Source: Combretum micranthum
Lineage: Eukaryota; Streptophyta; Magnoliopsida; Myrtales; Combretaceae
Reading direction: 5' to 3'
Assembly: GCA_024138025.1 (NCBI GenBank)
Contig: JAMXBD010001453.1
Location: 248,001 to 312,000 of the forward strand
DNA length: 64,000 nucleotides
The translations under genes were made by a program, and so were the position numbers. A model generated the notes under the pieces. The model made no database searches, was not told the DNA's origin, and was given only the letters and a program-made list of their open reading frames with translations. This document shows positions 36,501-48,320 of this stretch, piece after piece. Within the stretch, counting starts at the first letter, position 1, and the number at the start of each line of letters is the position of its first letter.

Positions 36501-38751
36501 GGTACATCTTCCAGTATTTCTTCATCCTCTTCATCACTCCAATTGTCCAAGTCTCTCAAGACGGATTCCATAGTCTCCACACCAGTTTGTTCCTCAAGTG
36601 ATCAGAAACCAGCTCATCAATGGTATTGATGGTGTAATTTCATTCATTGCCTCATAGACATTGAAAGTAACCTGTTCATCCATCACCCGTAATGTAAGCT
36701 GCCCTTGTTCCACATCAATTAGTGCTTTACCTGTTGCAAGGAACGGTCTGCCCAAGATCATGGGAACTTCCCTATCTTCATCCATGTCTAAGACTACAAA
36801 ATCCACAGGGAAAAAGAATTTGTCAACTTTAACTAGGACATTTTCCACAATACCCCTAGGGTATTTTACACTTCTATCAGCAAGTTGCAAGGTTACATGT
36901 GTATCCTTGCAATCTCCAAGTCCTAGTTTTTGAAATACCGATAAAGGCATTAAGTTGATACTTGCACCAGAATCAATTAAAACTTTATCAAAATGAAATC
37001 ACCAATGGTGCAAGGAACAGTAAAACTTCCCTGATCTCGAGTTTAGTGGGCAGACTGGGTGTTTTTCTGTAGGATCATGGAACATTCTCCAGTGAGTATC
37101 ACATTTCCATCAATCTTCCTCTTGTTGGATAGCAATTCTTTGATGAATTTGCATAGGAAGGCATTCCTTGAATCACTTCTAAGAATGGAATGTTGATGTG
37201 CAGCTTCTTGAAAACATCCAGGAATTTTGAAAATTGCTCATCAAGTCTTTGTTGCTTTAATCTTCCTGGAAAAGGGACGGGAGGAACATATGATTTCACC
37301 TCAGGTGGTTTTTGAATAGTCCTCCACCTTTCGTTTCCTTTGTTGTTTTGTGGTGGAATTTCCTCTTGATCCTTGATAGTTTCCTCAACTGGAGCAATCT
37401 CCTTACCACTTCTCAGGGTGATTGCATTTACAGACTTGGGATTCTCCTCCGTGTTGCTTGGTAAAGACCCAGATGGTCTATTACTCACTTGCTGTGCAAG
37501 TTGATGGAGCTTCCCTTGCAAATCTTGAATGATTGCATTCTGATTATAGTGAGTTTGTTGTGTGACAATGAAATCCCTCAGTAATGCATCAGTGGATGAT
37601 TGAATTTGCTGTTGAGGTGGGGCATTTCTTGCATATCCTTGTCCTTGGAAACCAGGTGGTGGCTTTAGAACATTGGCATCATTCCGATATGACAATTGGG
37701 ATGATTCCATATTCGGATGATATGTGTTTCCAAAATTACCCTTTTGGAAATTTCCCACATAATTGAGCTGCTCATCATTTGATGATGATCCATGCGGACA
37801 CTCGAAAGAAGAGTGTGGACCTGAGCAAATCTCACAACAAAACACTTGTTTTTTTATTGGAAGAATTTGTAGTTGTGAGTTTACTTACTTGAGTGATGAG
37901 GGTTGCCATTTGAGCCTTGAGTTGTGATATATCTTCTTTGTCTTCCAAATGCTACTTTAGATCTTGTTCTTTCACAACTCCAATTATGAGCCGCGGAAGC
38001 TAATTCTTCAATAATCTCACTAGCTTCCTCATATGTTTTTCCCATCAGTGATCCTCCGATGTAGCATCTACTAAGGACCTTAAAGCTTCATCAAGACTGA
38101 GGTAGAAATTTTCGATCAGTAGATTATCGGGTAAACCGTGGTGTGGACATTTTCTGACCGCCTCTTTGAATCTTTCCCAAGCATCATATAATGATTCACC
38201 AGGGAATTTGGTGAAGTTGGAGATCTCATTTCTTAATCTGGCGGTCCTTGCTGGAGGGAAGAATCTCTTCAGAAACTTCTTTGTCAGATCATCCCATGTA
38301 GTGATTGAATCTGGAGGTTGGGAATTGTACCATGCCAAGGCTTTATCCCTAAGAGAAAAAGGGAAAAGCTGTAGTCGGATGACTTCGTTTCTTACACCAT
38401 TAAGTTTGACAGTGTTGGTGTATTGGAGAAATTTGGCAAGGTGTTCATCTGGCGTCTCATTCGGATATCCTCCAAATTGATGTGACTCAACCATTTGAAT
38501 CAGGGACGGTTTAAGCTCAAAGTTGTTAGCCTCCACAGTGGGCATTCTTGGCGGATCTGAATAGTAGGTACTGTATAGTCTCGAATTGCCCTTGGAGCGG
38601 GAGCAGCTGTTGCAACTGGTTGTTGTTATCATTGTTTCCTTTTGATTTGTGCCATTGCTCCTCTTCTTTGGTTCCTTCTTCTCTGTTGATGCAAGGTTCT
38701 TTCAATTTCAGGGTCTAAAGGTAGAATTTCAGAACTTCTACTTCTTCGCAT
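33550..38751 (-). pseudogene. Athila gag-pol polyprotein, frameshifted
   Basis: Gag starts MRRSRSSEILPLDPEIERT at 38751 and shifts frame soon after. The main gag block (38045-38632) has 'ELKPSLIQMV...QFGG', 'IRLQLFPFSLRDKALAW' and 'TTWDDLTKKFLKRFFPP', the Athila/Tat gag signature. A zinc knuckle CEICSGPHSSFEC and the 'VNAITLRSGKEI' linker lie in 37099-37845. The protease active site LIDSGASINLMP is near 36970, with ILGRPFLAT after it. RT includes 'GWTIADIKGISP', 'QPQRRLNP', 'YYCFLDGYSGYNQI' and the catalytic FMDDF (35683-35694). RNase H follows (ELMCDASD; YATTEKELLAV), then integrase (33660-34584) with Asp in GIDFMGPFP, Asp in ISDGGSHF and Glu in VSNREIKR. The stop is at 33550-33552. At least six frame changes are needed to read it through. 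Confidence 0.93.
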
Positions 38752-38837
38752 AAAACCTGCAAAGAGAAAAGGAAAAATTTAAACTAAATTAAACCTAAAC
38801 TACTAGCAAAGCTGAAGGTAGTCTAATATTAATAAGA

Positions 38838-38855
38838 TCCCCGGCAACGGCGCCA
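38838..38855 (-). other. primer binding site, tRNA-Asp type
   Basis: On the minus strand this reads TGGCGCCGTTGCCGGGGA, seven bases inside the 5' LTR. It is the exact complement of the 3' end of plant tRNA-Asp(GUC), including the CCA tail. Use of tRNA-Asp is typical of Athila elements. It is not a tRNA gene: the rest of the tRNA is absent. Confidence 0.9.
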
Positions 38856-38862
38856 GAAAACT

Positions 38863-40624
38863 TGATGTGCTATAATTAGTATTGAATTTTAAAGCATCTT
38901 ATCCAGCAAGCGTACTGGGCCTTATCTTATAATATAGCATGAGTCAAGTGTCGATCCCACGAGATCTATTAACTACTAGACAATTATCAACTAATACTAA
39001 TATCTAGGCAATTGATCTTTTAGATTAAGATATAATTATCTAATTAAGTATCTATATGAATGCAATGAGCTTTTGAGAGTGATATGTAGAAAAATGTGGG
39101 AAGGAGCAGAATCCACTTTAAACTATTGCCAATCAACTTGAAGTCATGTTATAATGATAATTAGATTCATGATATTCATAAGAAATTGTCAAGATTTAAA
39201 AACAGAGTTTAAAAACCTTTTAAACCACAAAAACAATTCAATAGCTTCCGCTAAATAAATTATTATGGAATCAAAATTACAATTATAAACCTTCCGATTC
39301 TATAATTGACTAATACTTTATATTAACATCCCTAATTCCTTAGTGAGAAATCAATATAAAACATTGCATTAATATTCATGGACAATTTCTAAATTAGATT
39401 AAACTCCGCCGCTTCCGCAATTGTAATTTAATCTCAATTTATGAATTCATATGAACCCTAATTTCCCTTCCGAGTTATCAGAATTCTTATACACCAAAGA
39501 ATGATGAATAATCAGAATCAATATGAATATTTCATGATTCTAACTATCTTATAACATATTCAAAGATCATTTTAGCATGTTTAAAGCTTCATCAACTTCC
39601 CACAAAAAGATTTAGCTACTCATGGATGATGATTCAAAAATCAGATAAGAAATTGCAAATGATTTCATTATGATCAAAATTCAGATATATGAATTGCATA
39701 AAAGGAAAAGATCAGATATCACCAATTCAAATATCAAAGCTTCACTTGCAAATTCTTGAAAACTTCAATATCTCTTCAAAAATCTCTATGAAATGCTAAT
39801 TCTAATCTATGTATTGTAGTGTATTTAGAGCTACTTGGATGTGGATTCTTGATGATTCAGAAATGAGGAGAAGACCCCTATTTATAGGAAAAATTTCGTG
39901 CAAGACATTAAATGAAATTTGCTGTTTCACTTCGTACGCCGGCAGTTATGGATCCTACGCCGGCGGCTTACAGGCGTATCTTCAATTTCTCCCTTGCGCA
40001 GGTAGTGCGCTGGCAGCCTTCAACTTCGGTTTCACATGTAGGCAGCTTTTATGCCGGCGGCTTAGATGTAGATCTAGCCGGCGTATGTGATCAGAAATGA
40101 AGCATTGGGCTGATTTATAACGAACGCCGTTCCAAAGCCGGCGGCTTTAGCACCGGCGTAGACACTCCAACAGATTTGTCACTTCAATTTCCTCTTATCC
40201 TTTGTTATCTTCATGTCTCTTCAGATCTTTGACCTACACTGCCCCAACGCCGGCGGCTTAGGAGCCGGCGTATATTGTAACTCCTTCAAAGCTGGTGACT
40301 TTTCAATTCTGAGCTGCCGGCCTTCAAGTACGCTGGCTTCTTCATCTTCTACGCCGGCAGCTTTGAGGCGACTTACAGTGTGGTTGATATATGCTCGGCA
40401 AAGCTGGCAGTGCTGGTAACGGCCTTGGGTGTAAGCCGTTTGAACGCCGGTGGCTTTGAATGTTGAAATGCCGGCCTTTACTTCAATTTTTCCATTTTTG
40501 ATTCAAAGTCTCTTGTTTTGATTTCTTTGTCTAAATTAGTTCTGAAACATAAAATTTAATAAAAACAAATAGCCATTCTAGCTCTTGTGATCATCAATAA
40601 GTTGTATAAAATATGATCTTATCA
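38863..40624 (-). repeat. 5' LTR of the Athila element
   Basis: It is 1762 bp and aligns end to end with 27612-29404. The TATA box on the minus strand (TATAAATA, 39879-39886) starts transcription towards lower coordinates, leaving about 1 kb of R-U5. It keeps more intact GCCGGCGGC motifs than the 3' LTR. Confidence 0.95.
39879..39886 (-). promoter_or_regulatory. TATA box of the Athila 5' LTR
   Basis: TATAAATA on the minus strand is identical to the 3' LTR equivalent at 28651-28658. Confidence 0.65.
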
Positions 40625-40629
40625 TCGAA
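40625..40629. other. right target-site duplication TCGAA of the Athila element
   Basis: This perfect copy of 27607-27611 directly follows the right LTR end (TTATCA). Confidence 0.95.
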
Positions 40630-42376
40630 TACCAAGTTCCTCTAGATCAAGCCTAACTTTGTAAGTATCTTTTGTTTTTCCCTCAATCCTATGCATGGTG
40701 TTAACAATATTCTCTCATATATTCTTCTCAATATGCATCACATCCAAATTATGTCTTAGGATCAACTTTGACTAATATGGCAATTAGAAGAATATTGACT
40801 TTTTAATCCAGTTGAATGCACCAACGTGGTGGATTCTCTTAGCATTCCCCATATGCTTTCTCATACCCATATCTACCACTGATTGTGAATGGTGGAAAAT
40901 ATCTCTGATGGAATATGGATCAGGAGCTTTATAGGTATCATGCTTTCCATCAAACTTGTAGCTACGTCTCTACTTGTAGTCCATTAGCAACCACCTACTA
41001 TGTCCAACATACCCAATCTTGCCATTAAGCCTTATTAATGGTGTTTGATCATCGCATACAGGACAAGCACCATATCCCTTTGCACTCCATCCAAACAAAT
41101 TCCCATATGCTGGAAAGTCAATGATAGTCCATAAAAGTGCCTTATGCATCTTAAATGAAGACTTTAATGTGCATCATATGTCCACTACCCATTATTCCAT
41201 AGATCCTTTAACTAATCAATTAGGGGCTACAAATAGAAGCCAACCTCCTTCCTCGGTGTTTTACGTCCTAAGGTTAACAATGTCATCATCATATATTCTT
41301 TTTCCATGCACATCCAAGGATATAGATTGAATGTGCACATGCCATATGATTGGCTCATAGTATCAAAGGGATTGAAGCCATCACTAGCTAGCCCCAATCT
41401 CAAATTACGACAATCCTTTGCAAACTCCGGATATTTAGTGTCAAGATTTACCCATGACAACCCATATGCTGGATGACCCATGAGGTTATCTTGTCTTTTG
41501 TATTGTTATTTATGCCAATGCATTCTCTAAGAATTTCTCACATTAATGAAAAAGCGTTGCAACCTTGGTTTTAGAGGAAATTCGCAATATCTTGTGTGGA
41601 ATAGGCTTTCTCATACCAGTAGACACCTTATAGCTAGAGGTACCACAAGTGGAACAATGTGTGAGATGTTTCTTATCACCCCAAAATATATAACAATCAT
41701 ATTTACGCGTGTGCATGTTATGGCAACCCATGCCTAACCCCTTCAAATACTTGTTTGTGTAATAGTAAAACTTGGGAAGATATTCTTCATTAGGTATGAC
41801 ATCATGCAAAAGTTGTAAGAGCATGTTAAAAAACTTGTTGCTCCACTTATTGTGTACTTTCAAGTAGAGGAGCTTCGCTATAAATGAGAAATTGGAAAAC
41901 ATGCACCCTAGATAAAGCTCTTCTTGAGTTAGCTCTTAATCCATCGAAAAAGTTTAGTGGAATATCAAAGCCATCCTCAAGGGTTGAACCTTCAGCCTGA
42001 TGCTCAACTAATGCCCCTAAATCTTCAAGTATCTTAATGAGCCCAACTATACAATCATCACCTATCCATTTTACTTCTCCATAGTAGGTCTCATTTCACA
42101 TTCTCTATGATGAATTCTACCTCGAGGTCTAACAAGTAACTCAATAGTTAAATCCTTACCATGATATATCCAACATTAGTAAGTTACTATCCCATCTATG
42201 AGGAAGTGTGCTCTAATTACATTTACTGTATGTGTGAAATGTCATTTAAGCATTTCTACATGGACAACTTATACTTGCAAGTACACCATATTCAAGCGTA
42301 AGTATGCAACAAAAAAATCAACACCTTGTTCATACTTTTTGCTTGCAATGTCATAATTCATCCAATTCTTGTCCAT
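40625..42376 (-). pseudogene. N-terminal half of TNP2 transposase, CACTA element 2
   Basis: It starts MDKNWMNYDIASKKYEQGV at 42376, the transposase-associated N-terminal domain. 'LLYLKVHNKWSNKFFNMLL' and 'LGMGCHNMHTRKYDCYIFW' with a CSTCG metal-binding-like pair follow (41543-41902), then 'RLGLASDGFNPFDTMSQSYGM' (41227-41481), and finally 'VRLDLEELGI' right at the insertion point. The frame is broken by several stops, including one after about 50 codons. It differs clearly in sequence from the TNP2 at 20250-23215, so this is a separate CACTA family. Confidence 0.88.
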
Positions 42377-43379
42377 TTTTCTTACATGATTAAAAGAAAA
42401 ATAAACTTATAAGTTTCAATTAGACTAGTCAATACATCTCATATCACAAAATCACATAAAATTAGCCAACACATTTCATATAACAAAATCATGTATAATA
42501 GAAACAAGCACACTAAATTTTTTTTTTTTTTTTATGGTTTAGTTATTATGTCAATGTTTTTTTATAATTTATAAAGAACTCAATTAATATGAAATTCATA
42601 GTCAATATGCTATGAGTATGTCACTATTTAAATTCACAAAACATTATACATGAAGCTTTACTTGTATGAGAAAATCACATGTTCCATGAAGATGTGCCAT
42701 CATGTTTGAGCTACCCTTAGCTAGATAAGCAAGTTGTGCTATTGAACAGTGTTTCAATCTTACATGTTAAGCCTATTGTCTAATCTTTCAATGGCTCCTT
42801 TTGTAAGCCCTTAGATTTTTTTCGATAGTTTTATTAACCTTCATCAATCAAAAATTAAACAAAAACCCTAATAGCTATATAAGTCAAAACAATGTGTTTA
42901 GATCTGATAATCCTGTGCTCTTAAGCCTAGAACAATAAAATCAAGATAATCATAGATTATGGTCTGTAGTAATATAGCAAAACATAAAAAAATCAGATTC
43001 GCGAAAATTAAGTTCGTTTTATACTCGAATGGGATCAATTTTTAAAATTTGAGTCGAGATTCATAGAATGGTAAAAATATTCCGATAATACCATTAGACT
43101 CATAATTATATGAGGATTTATAATATAATAATTTTAGAATTTTTTTATAATTAAAAATATTAGATATAGCTTTTTTACGCGTATTTTTATTATTACCGGT
43201 ACTTTAATTGTCTTGTTACTATTCATTACTATTCACTCCTACTCATCTATCTCTACTTTTCCTTGTAACCTATTCTTATAACCTATTCACTTCTTTTCTT
43301 ACAATTTTCATTTCCAATACAACTTCACATCTCTCACATTTTACTTTTCATTAACAAAAATATAAAAAAATATATATAT
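42377..43379. other. upstream flank of TNP2 (element 2), no gene
   Basis: This is an AT-rich stretch with a T/A run near 42516 and a short AT-rich segment at 43130-43180. The CACTA right terminus should be here, but I could not identify it. Confidence 0.4.
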
Positions 43380-46339
43380 TTCTTCTCTCTCTCCCTCAAG
43401 GTAGCATCGACCCCTCCCTCTTTCACTCATATTTGTTTTAATTTTCACTTACTTAATTAACACAAATTAACATTCACTTTTTTCCATAAATACCACTCAT
43501 TTCTTCCATTTCCTTCACACTTTTCTTACACTACCATTACTATCACAAACTCTCTCCAAACTCTCTCTCAAATTTTCTCTCTATATATTCTCAAAATCCT
43601 CTCAAGTTCTTACTAACACCACTACTTTTCTTCACTACTATTTATCTTTTAGGCAATAAACCTTCTTCATATTACTTCTACCATGTCATGTAATTTTGCA
43701 TGACCATGGTAAGTTTTCTAAACTTATTGTTATGGAAGCTACACTATATTTATGTATTGTTTTTATTTCATGAACATCCATTGCTATATTTTTATATTGT
43801 TAGTTTACTTTGCTCAATATTATTGTTGTTATTATTCTAACTTCTTATTTATATCTAACTAAATATATTTATATATCTATAATATTCTTTAGAGCATATA
43901 AGCTCACTTGTTATTTATTTACTTTCATGCTTTGCAATTTATTTACTTATTTCATGCTATTTTAAGACTAGTCTTTCTAGTCTTAAACTTGTTCTCATCA
44001 AGTCAAAACAATTTTCTTTTCCGGGACTAGTCCATTTCTTAGTCCTGAAGCTTTGATGAAGCTAAGGCTCCAATACTTAACATTATTATATTATGCTTAT
44101 TTATTTTTTATATTCCTTATTATCTTATCTTGTGATATTCTTATCTTTTTATAAACTGCATAATCATATTCACGCATGGCTAATGTGTTGTTGTCTAAAT
44201 AAAAAGAGATCTTTTATATAAAACTAAACTCTTGAAATTTTGTCACTTTAATAAATATTTTTCACCAAGACTTAGAAGGATGTTTTTAACAAATTCCTTT
44301 CAAAAATTTATATAAGCTCATCATGAAATTTCAAACTATTGGTAAAGAAAATTTCTTCAAAGTCTAAAATACTTTTTTTTTTTTCAAATGACAACATGGA
44401 AATCTTGATATATAGATGATAACTTAATACTATGCTAATTTTTACCAACTTTCTAAAGTAAGAACTAAACAAGTTTTTAAGCTAAGATAAAAATTGACTT
44501 ACAAGTCTTAAGAAATCCACTTAGAGAAATAAAATTTATCAACAATCTAAGAAAGTAAATTTTCAAAGAATAAACTCATTAGCTACTATAAGAAAACTTT
44601 AAAAACTTTATTTTTCAATTTCTAGAAATAAAATTGGTAGATAACTTAAAAAGACAAAACTTTATTTCAATTCACTTTTAATAAACTAAAGAATAAAAAT
44701 ATAGAACACTAAATTATGATAACCCAAGAATTTATAAGTTTATTTCAACCACATAAAGAAAAGTTTAACAACAAATCTAATTTTTTAAAACCTAGGAAAA
44801 GTTATTTTATGGAAATTAATTAAATGAGACAACACTTATAGCATTATGCATAAATTATGAGTCTATTTATGTACTAAAGGAATTCTTTCCAACCATATAC
44901 GTATTTAAGTTTTGCTTAACAAGTTTTGAGTGAAGGAAATATTAGAAAATTTTGTTTGTAAAGGAGGGAATTCTCATGATAAATCTGTACCCGCCTGATC
45001 CGAGACCCAAATGACTTTTTATAATGAAAATAACTTTAGAAATGGATAGATCTTTTCGAGTAGGTAGAAAATAACATATAATTTGCGAAATTCCGAGTTA
45101 AAATGAGCAAGTTATGATCATTTTAAGTTGGAATTTCCACAAATCCAATTTTTACCACAATTAGAAGATAGATTTAAAATCTTTAAGTAGAAATTCTATG
45201 AAAGACTCATTTTGGGTATTTCATCTTATTTAGATGAAGGAGGAATTGATATCTTTCCCAGAAGACTACTTCGATTAGGAGCGATTGCTATGGAGTGAGT
45301 TAATCCCTTACTAATTACATTTCCTTGAATGTGTAAGTAGTGGTATTAGAATTAAGGAAAGATAAAAAGAAATGTTGTGTGAATTAGATGCATGTTGAAT
45401 GAAGTGGTTGTTAAATAAAAAGATAAGTATATCGGAAGAAGATTTGGTGAATAAATCATGTTCTCTTGTCATGGTATGATGAATATTGTGTTGGTCACTC
45501 TTAACTTGAAAACTTACAATAATTGGATAAACCAATATTAAAAATGAATCATACATGACATATAGTGAGTCACATTTGTTTTTGCTACTATTCTTCATGT
45601 GGGAAAATGAGGAGTTGTAGTGATGGCTAGTAGTAGTTAGGAAGTCTACGTGGGCAAGTAGGAACCGATAAATCTACAAATATTGGTGGTTGAATGGGTC
45701 GGTAACCACCCAACCCTCAACATGGAGGGCGCAAAATCCATACTATATATGGTTTCAGGTTAATCATGTGTATTTTGATTGCTCATGTGATTGTTGCGTA
45801 CACATCTGATTGTCTAAAATACTTGTATGTTTTTATGGAAATGTTTTGAAGAAGGGAGTTATCGCACTAAGCTAGTTTTCTTATATCCCTATAGCTTTTT
45901 GTTTCAATTTAATTACTTGTGGTTGGCACCAAGGAACCCCTTTTGTCAGGTACGAGCTAAAGTTAATAGGAGTTTTGGAAGAAGTTTGCATATTTAGTTT
46001 TTGGGTGTAGACTTCTAAGAAAAATCTCTATAGTAGGCTTTTGGTATATTTATGTATGTTATTAAGTTGGCTTAGAATAGTAAGACTTTAAGAATGAGGG
46101 AATGCCCCTAAGAAGTTGTAAGAAATTGAACTAAATGATTATTACAATGTTATCTTTACAAAAATTCTTGCATATTTTTATTACCTGCTTAAACGTAATA
46201 TCCCTTGAGTCACCTACTATTTTAGAAGCATGCCTTGCACGTGATGTCAAAGCTCTTGCATGATTAAGGTTGCCATTCATTAACTTTAATATTAGGTGCA
46301 ATGGACTGCCACGTTTAGGGTACCATTCGAGATGTAACA
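43380..46339 (+). repeat. LTR-like dispersed repeat, copy B
   Basis: The core 44990-46339 matches copy A (2370-3738) and copy C in order and content, with the conserved CGAGTAGGTAGAAAAT block at 45057, and ends CGAGATGTAACA at 46339. The part to the left has a TATA-like CCATAAATACC (43482-43492) followed by a pyrimidine-rich leader (43495-43640), as in a plant LTR promoter, so the LTR may start near 43300. Only the core is firmly supported. No polyprotein remains. Confidence 0.55.
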
Positions 46340-47110
46340 CCTTTCTAAACACCTTCTCTAGTATAGTTGGACATTTTCCACCCAGTTTATTGATTTATCA
46401 CTCATTTTTCTTCTTTTTCTCTTTTATCTTGAAGGTTTGTGTTGGGATTAAAGAGGGTTCATCTCTACCTAAAGAACTGATTTCTTGTAATATTTCCATC
46501 AACAATATTACATAGTATATCACATTACCGATGTGAAAACTAGGTTGCATTGCCTCATCATCATCTAAACAATTACCTTTCTTTTTGGCATTTCAGCAAA
46601 ACACCTTCCATCAAATTATAGTGAAACAATATCTAAGTGCATCTTTTATTTAATATGCATATATTCTCTATCAATGAAAGGATATCACTAGGTTTTATTA
46701 CTAAAAAATTTTGAGTCCCTTATGTTTTCATTGTGGCATTTATTGAATTGTTTAATGTAATAAATCCATCTTGCATTCGAAAGTACTTAGAATTATAATG
46801 AGTGGCAATTAATACCATGTCATAGAAACAGATTTCTTACCATCGCAAACTAAATGTTAGTTGGAGATGATCAGCCCGGAGTGACACAAGAGCAAATGAA
46901 GCTAAACATGTTGTCTATATTCAAACAAAATTGGCCAGATCTTCTAATAATAAGGCTTTGTATTGAATACTCTATATTCAAAGCTATTACAAATAATGAA
47001 AAAGCCTTGATTAGAAATTGAGAAAACGACTGCAAATTGTGAATAAAAATATGATCACTTCATTTAATATAGGGAAATAGCCATCCCATTCTTCCCTTTA
47101 GGCAAAGAGT
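46340..47110. other. AT-rich non-coding stretch
   Basis: No gene, RNA or repeat that I can support. Confidence 0.4.
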
Positions 47111-47137
47111 CTATAACGACAAAGTTTATTTTTGGTG

Positions 47138-47206
47138 GGTTTTTTTTTTTATTTTTTTATTTATTTATTTATTTTTTTTTCTTATTATTATTATTTTTTT
47201 TTTTTT
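47138..47206. repeat. T-rich low-complexity tract
   Basis: T runs with scattered A, C and G immediately precede the G-rich array. Confidence 0.85.
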
Positions 47207-47210
47207 GTGT

Positions 47211-47299
47211 TGGGGTGGGGTGGGGTGGGGTGAGGTGGGGTGGGGTGGTGGAAGGGTTGGGGTGGGGTGAGGGGTGGTGTTGGGGTGTGGGGGTGGATG
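47211..47299 (+). repeat. GGGGT minisatellite, G-quadruplex-prone
   Basis: About 90 bp consist mainly of TGGGG pentamers with GAGG and GTGG variants. It is strongly G/C strand-skewed. It differs from the plant telomere repeat TTTAGGG. Confidence 0.9.
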
Positions 47300-47730
47300 T
47301 TGTTCACTTAATTGTCTATCCTTTACAATAATCCTAAGAAATAAGATGTTTTGTGAGTTTATTTCACTTAAACCATTTCTTGGCTAACCAATGGCATGAT
47401 AAAGTTTTTTTTACACCTATTATAAGTAAAGAATTTATGCATGCAAGCAATATATAAATAGCATTAGTGTTCCAAACATGCACATCTATAACCGAGATGA
47501 TTGGGCGAGGTATCAATGGCTCAAAAACCATCATTTGAGAGATGTAAAGTATATACATTCTTTTTTAAAATCATTATCAGGGATATCTGAGCAAGCATAA
47601 AAATATAAAGGTTCTTTTTCTTCAACTACTTAGAAGTAAAAGGATTTGCAGACATAGACATGGATAGAATTATCAAACATCTTTTCCTCAATAAAGAAAA
47701 AAATACCTATGATGTCTATGGAGAGAGAGG

Positions 47731-47865
47731 AGAGATGAAAACTAACCTATTGCCAAGGGAGAACAATGTTCCAAGAGAGATGAAAACTAACCTATTGCCG
47801 AGGGAGAACAATGTTCTAAGAAGAAAACCAACCTGAGAGAGAGACAGATGAAAACTAACCTGAGT
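47731..47865. repeat. 45-bp tandem repeat, two full units and a partial
   Basis: AGAGATGAAAACTAACC occurs at 47731 and 47776 with the same 45-bp context (TATTGCC(A/G)AGGGAGAACAA), and a shortened ATGAAAACTAACC follows near 47849. Confidence 0.85.
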
Positions 47866-48320
47866 GAACAAGCGTTTCGTATCATAGTCGATCAATGATG
47901 CTCCAACAAGAAGATGTGTTGTGCATGGAGTATTTTTTGATGAAGTAAACCAATAATCAGTATGTTTTTTTTCTTTTCTTTTTGAATTAAAAGGATATTC
48001 TTTTTATTTCTTTTTTTTTATATTGTAGTAACTTTATCATTTCCTAGAAAGGTGTTTTTATTTTTATTTTTTTAAAGTAGAAGCCTAATATATGGTGGGT
48101 TTTATGAAATTTTAGGGATTTTTTAATTTAATTTTTAGATTTTTAAATGATCTAATATGAAAAGGAAAAGAAGGCTTATTTTATTTATTTATTTGACAAG
48201 TATGTTTAGTCATGTTTACATTTATGAAAAAGTTTCAAATTAGATCGAAGGTCTGCCTTATCTAAAATGTGCTTATAAACGTTACGAATTATATATTTTA
48301 GTTAACGACTTATAGACATG

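Larger units (their letters stand above)
27612..40624 (-). mobile_element. Athila-type Ty3/gypsy LTR retrotransposon, 13.0 kb, defective
   Basis: The full-length structure is on the minus strand. The 5' LTR is 38863-40624, the tRNA-Asp primer site 38838-38855, gag-pol 33550-38751, a 3' ORF of the ATHILA ORF-1 type about 30850-32136, a weak polypurine stretch (GTGTGGGGAAT on the minus strand, next to 29404) and the 3' LTR 27612-29404. LTRs begin TG and end CA and are bordered by perfect 5-bp TCGAA duplications. Frameshifts and stops interrupt gag, protease, RT and the 3' ORF, so it cannot move on its own. It sits inside the TNP2 gene of a CACTA element. Confidence 0.95.
47111..48320. mobile_element. 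possible non-autonomous DNA element
   Basis: GTCTATAACGAC near 47109 and its approximate inverse GTTAACGACTTATAGAC near 48301 face each other, each next to a GCCATCCCAT word. The interior is low-complexity with no ORF. Termini and target-site duplication could not be fixed, so this is tentative. Confidence 0.25.

Noticed and set aside
38836..38855. Possible tRNA-Asp gene
   Set aside because: Only the 3' end of the tRNA is present and it sits seven bases inside an LTR, so it is the primer binding site.
39809..40419. Plus-strand frames with Ala/Gly/Ser content in the right LTR (and the like at 28988-29236)
   Set aside because: They run through the GCCGGC motif block of the LTR, opposite to the element's transcription, and differ by frameshifts between the two LTRs.
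47211..47299. Interstitial telomere repeat
   Set aside because: The unit is TGGGG, not the plant TTTAGGG.
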